Source: Girardinichthys multiradiatus (taxonomy: Eukaryota; Chordata; Actinopteri; Cyprinodontiformes; Goodeidae). Taken from it: a stretch of DNA of 64,000 bases. The stretch is taken from the NCBI RefSeq assembly GCF_021462225.1, contig NC_061816.1:23669049-23733048 (forward strand), given 5' to 3'. Positions 62,201 to 64,000 of the stretch are shown here, piece after piece. The translations under genes and the position numbers were made by a program. Within the stretch, counting starts at the first letter, position 1. Every line of letters begins with the position of its first letter. The notes beneath the pieces are model-generated. The model was not told the origin of the DNA. It did no database searches and saw only the letters and a list, made by a program, of their open reading frames with translations.

Positions 62201-62640
62201 CTCCAGTCACTCCAGTAATATATCATGATGAACAGCACTGAATGCTACATTAAGGGCCAATAATACCAGTACGTTGAGAACGTTTTTCTTGTTGTCAGTG
62301 AAATCTAGGAGAGGGGAGTTTGCGTTGAGTAGAGAGTGGAGAGATGGGAGTTTGGGGGAAGGAGGTTTGGGATCATCTGTTGGGGCTAAAGGGGGGTCCA
62401 GAAGTCTCAATCTGGGTCATCTGTTTTCCATGATTCATCCCTATCTCAGCAGGCTGTAGTTGTCCTTCAGAACACCCTCTTATCAGTTGTGAATTTTCTT
62501 GTAATTTCCTGAATGTGGCATAGGCTTCTGGTGTCTGATTTACAGAATAAATTCATAATAATTTTACTCCAGATTTATTCAGACAAAATCCATCTGCCTT
62601 GAACAGATGCTGCGTTCCCAGAAAATGCAGTAGCTAATAA
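62201..62640. other. No gene recognised
   Basis: This stretch has G-rich plus-strand patches (62310-62400) and no motif. Near 62215-62280 a minus-strand piece, NVAFSAVHHDILLE, resembles the AAFDTVDHNILLERL block of L2-type reverse transcriptases, so part may be LINE relic. Confidence 0.35.
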
Positions 62641-62649
62641 AGGTTAATA

Positions 62650-63545
62650 AAGGTTACTGATTTTGCACATGCTTTTTTAAGCAATTATTTTAAGCATTAG
62701 GGATCTGCTAAATCTCTCATCTCCATGGCAGGGTATTGGTAAAGGTCCACTGAAAAACACCTCAATATAAAGACTTTGAACTTTGTTCAGCAAATTAATA
62801 CAATCCTCTTTCAAGATTTCCAATTGTTGCTTCACAACATCAAGTGCTCCTATATGTATGACGAAGTATTTCACTGTGATACTCATCCATAATCATCTGT
62901 ATTCTCTCTGAAATAACAGACACCATATTATTGAAAAAATTAATTACATTGCTGTTTTTTGCTGAAAGGTGTTTAATCTCATTAATGGCTCTTCATCACC
63001 CACTATTAGCGTTTGTGGCCTGGTGGCCGGCTCTTTTTGAACACGTTTAGAAGCACAATGTGTTCTGATACCTCTTGCTGGTGTTTGAAGATGAGCTTTC
63101 CATTGGGGAATCAGAGTCTTGTAGTAGTGGAGCAAACATGTCTTTAAGTGAGATTCCAGTGTTTTCAGTTGGTCTGCTCCTATCATTTGTTATGAGCACA
63201 GTTTGAGGCTGTTTAATTCTTGGTGCCGCGGTTTAACAGACGTCTCTCTGTAGTCCCGGCCAGGTGATTTCATCTCGGTGCATCGTTCTTACAGTTAGGC
63301 TTTGAACCAAGAGAGGTCCAGGGAGGACTGCTGGTCAGTTTACTCTCATTTAAATCAGCATTATTTTTCTTGGTGGTGCTAGTTAGCTGTCAGTCTTATT
63401 ACTGTTTTGAATCATCAGTAGGGTAGTTTTATTTCCATACACAGCATTTACCTCCACATTCACTTGAAGCTGATATATTTTAATTTTTATCACTGCTACT
63501 TTTTGAAGATGTTTGTCGAAGTCATCTGTGGAAAAGGGAGACATC
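62650..63545 (-). pseudogene. Second, decayed copy of L2-like ORF1
   Basis: The minus strand begins MSPFSTDDFDKHLQKVAVIK (63543), clearly homologous to the ORF1 head at 49394. Further frames read TLIVGDEEPLMRLN, then SITVKYFVIHIGALDVV, QLEILKEDCINLLNKVQSLY and VFFSGPLPIPCHGDERFSR, the esterase-like blocks in order. It has stops and frame changes and no detectable ORF2 within the window. Confidence 0.7.
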
Positions 63546-64000
63546 TTGTAAATTAGCTTGTGTTGCCATGAAAAGTGCATCTGCTCCTCTAGTCCTCATC
63601 TCATTAGTGATTAAAATAATAAAATACTGCTGAAAATCTTTGAGTGTCACTGATTTAAAGTAGTTTAGTCTAACTTTTCTGTAGTATTTGACTGGGAGAT
63701 AAGAAATTACGAGTGAAAGAATGCAAGCAAACAGCAAGGATCTGAGCAAGCAGAGCAGAGGAAGTAGAAGTTTCTTCTAAAATTATTTGACAAATCCTAT
63801 TTTTTTTTATTTGTTATTTCAAAATAATAAATGTGGACTTTTCACATATCTTTTGTTTTTGTCCACTGCACTTCTTTTATAATAATAATAAAAATAATAA
63901 TAATGTGAATAATGGCCTTCTTTTATAAGATCGTTCCATGAAACACTATGCAATGTGGACCTGATGAACTTTGATACATCAAGTCTGATGTTTCCACATT
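63546..64000. other. LINE 5' flank or unassigned sequence to window end
   Basis: AT-rich. A TAA-type simple tract lies at about 63880-63903. No gene recognised. Confidence 0.35.

Overview
This window is vertebrate genomic DNA, most probably from a teleost fish and plausibly a percomorph. Its genes have GT-AG introns. The order is rcan1 (minus strand) next to clic6 (plus strand), the same arrangement as in the human 21q22 RCAN1-CLIC6-RUNX1 neighbourhood. The repeat content is typical of fish: several Tc1-like families, Rex1/Babar-like, L2-like and RTE-like LINEs, a Penelope-like element, hAT relics, an LTR element and a tRNA-type SINE. No species can be named from the sequence alone. No prokaryotic gene, CRISPR array or tRNA gene was seen.

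Host genes, 1-23.4 kb. rcan1, a calcineurin regulator, has four coding exons on the minus strand (3440-6197, 216 aa). clic6, a chloride intracellular channel family member, has six coding exons on the plus strand (7562-19189, 1034 aa). Its first exon alone encodes 806 highly charged residues, and the CLIC fold lies in the last five exons. The two start codons are only about 1.36 kb apart and diverge. A three-exon minus-strand model at 22246-23380 (186 aa) has good splice sites but no recognised homology.

Introns and flanks, 1-25 kb, hold old Tc1-like remnants, a decayed Penelope GIY-YIG segment, SINE pieces and a 770-bp direct duplication inside clic6 intron 1.

From about 25 kb onward the window is a repeat accumulation zone with no convincing host gene. 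In order it holds: a 5'-truncated RTE-like LINE with a perfect 13-bp target-site duplication; a 1.6-kb Tc1-like element inserted in an older Tc1-like element; a rearranged 28S rRNA pseudogene that stops exactly at the R2 target site; a second RTE-like copy split by a SINE; a Rex1-like RT copy with an open frame; a hAT transposase relic; and a LINE ORF1 relic split by a MITE.

The most striking structure is a 9.25-kb composite (47870-57120) bounded by a perfect 16-bp direct repeat. Inside it an L2-like LINE, with an SGNH-esterase-type ORF1, is split by a minus-strand Rex1-like LINE, which is itself split by a plus-strand LINE of another family. Next comes a 2.1-kb LTR element (57740-59861) with a 5-bp duplication inside a Tc1-like element. 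The last 2.5 kb includes a second decayed copy of the L2-like ORF1.

No new defence or metabolic system was found. The interest lies in insertion histories that can be read at base resolution, the R2-site junction, the unusual N-terminal extension of clic6 and one unassigned gene model. All family calls come from reading translations and recalling consensus features; no database search was possible.
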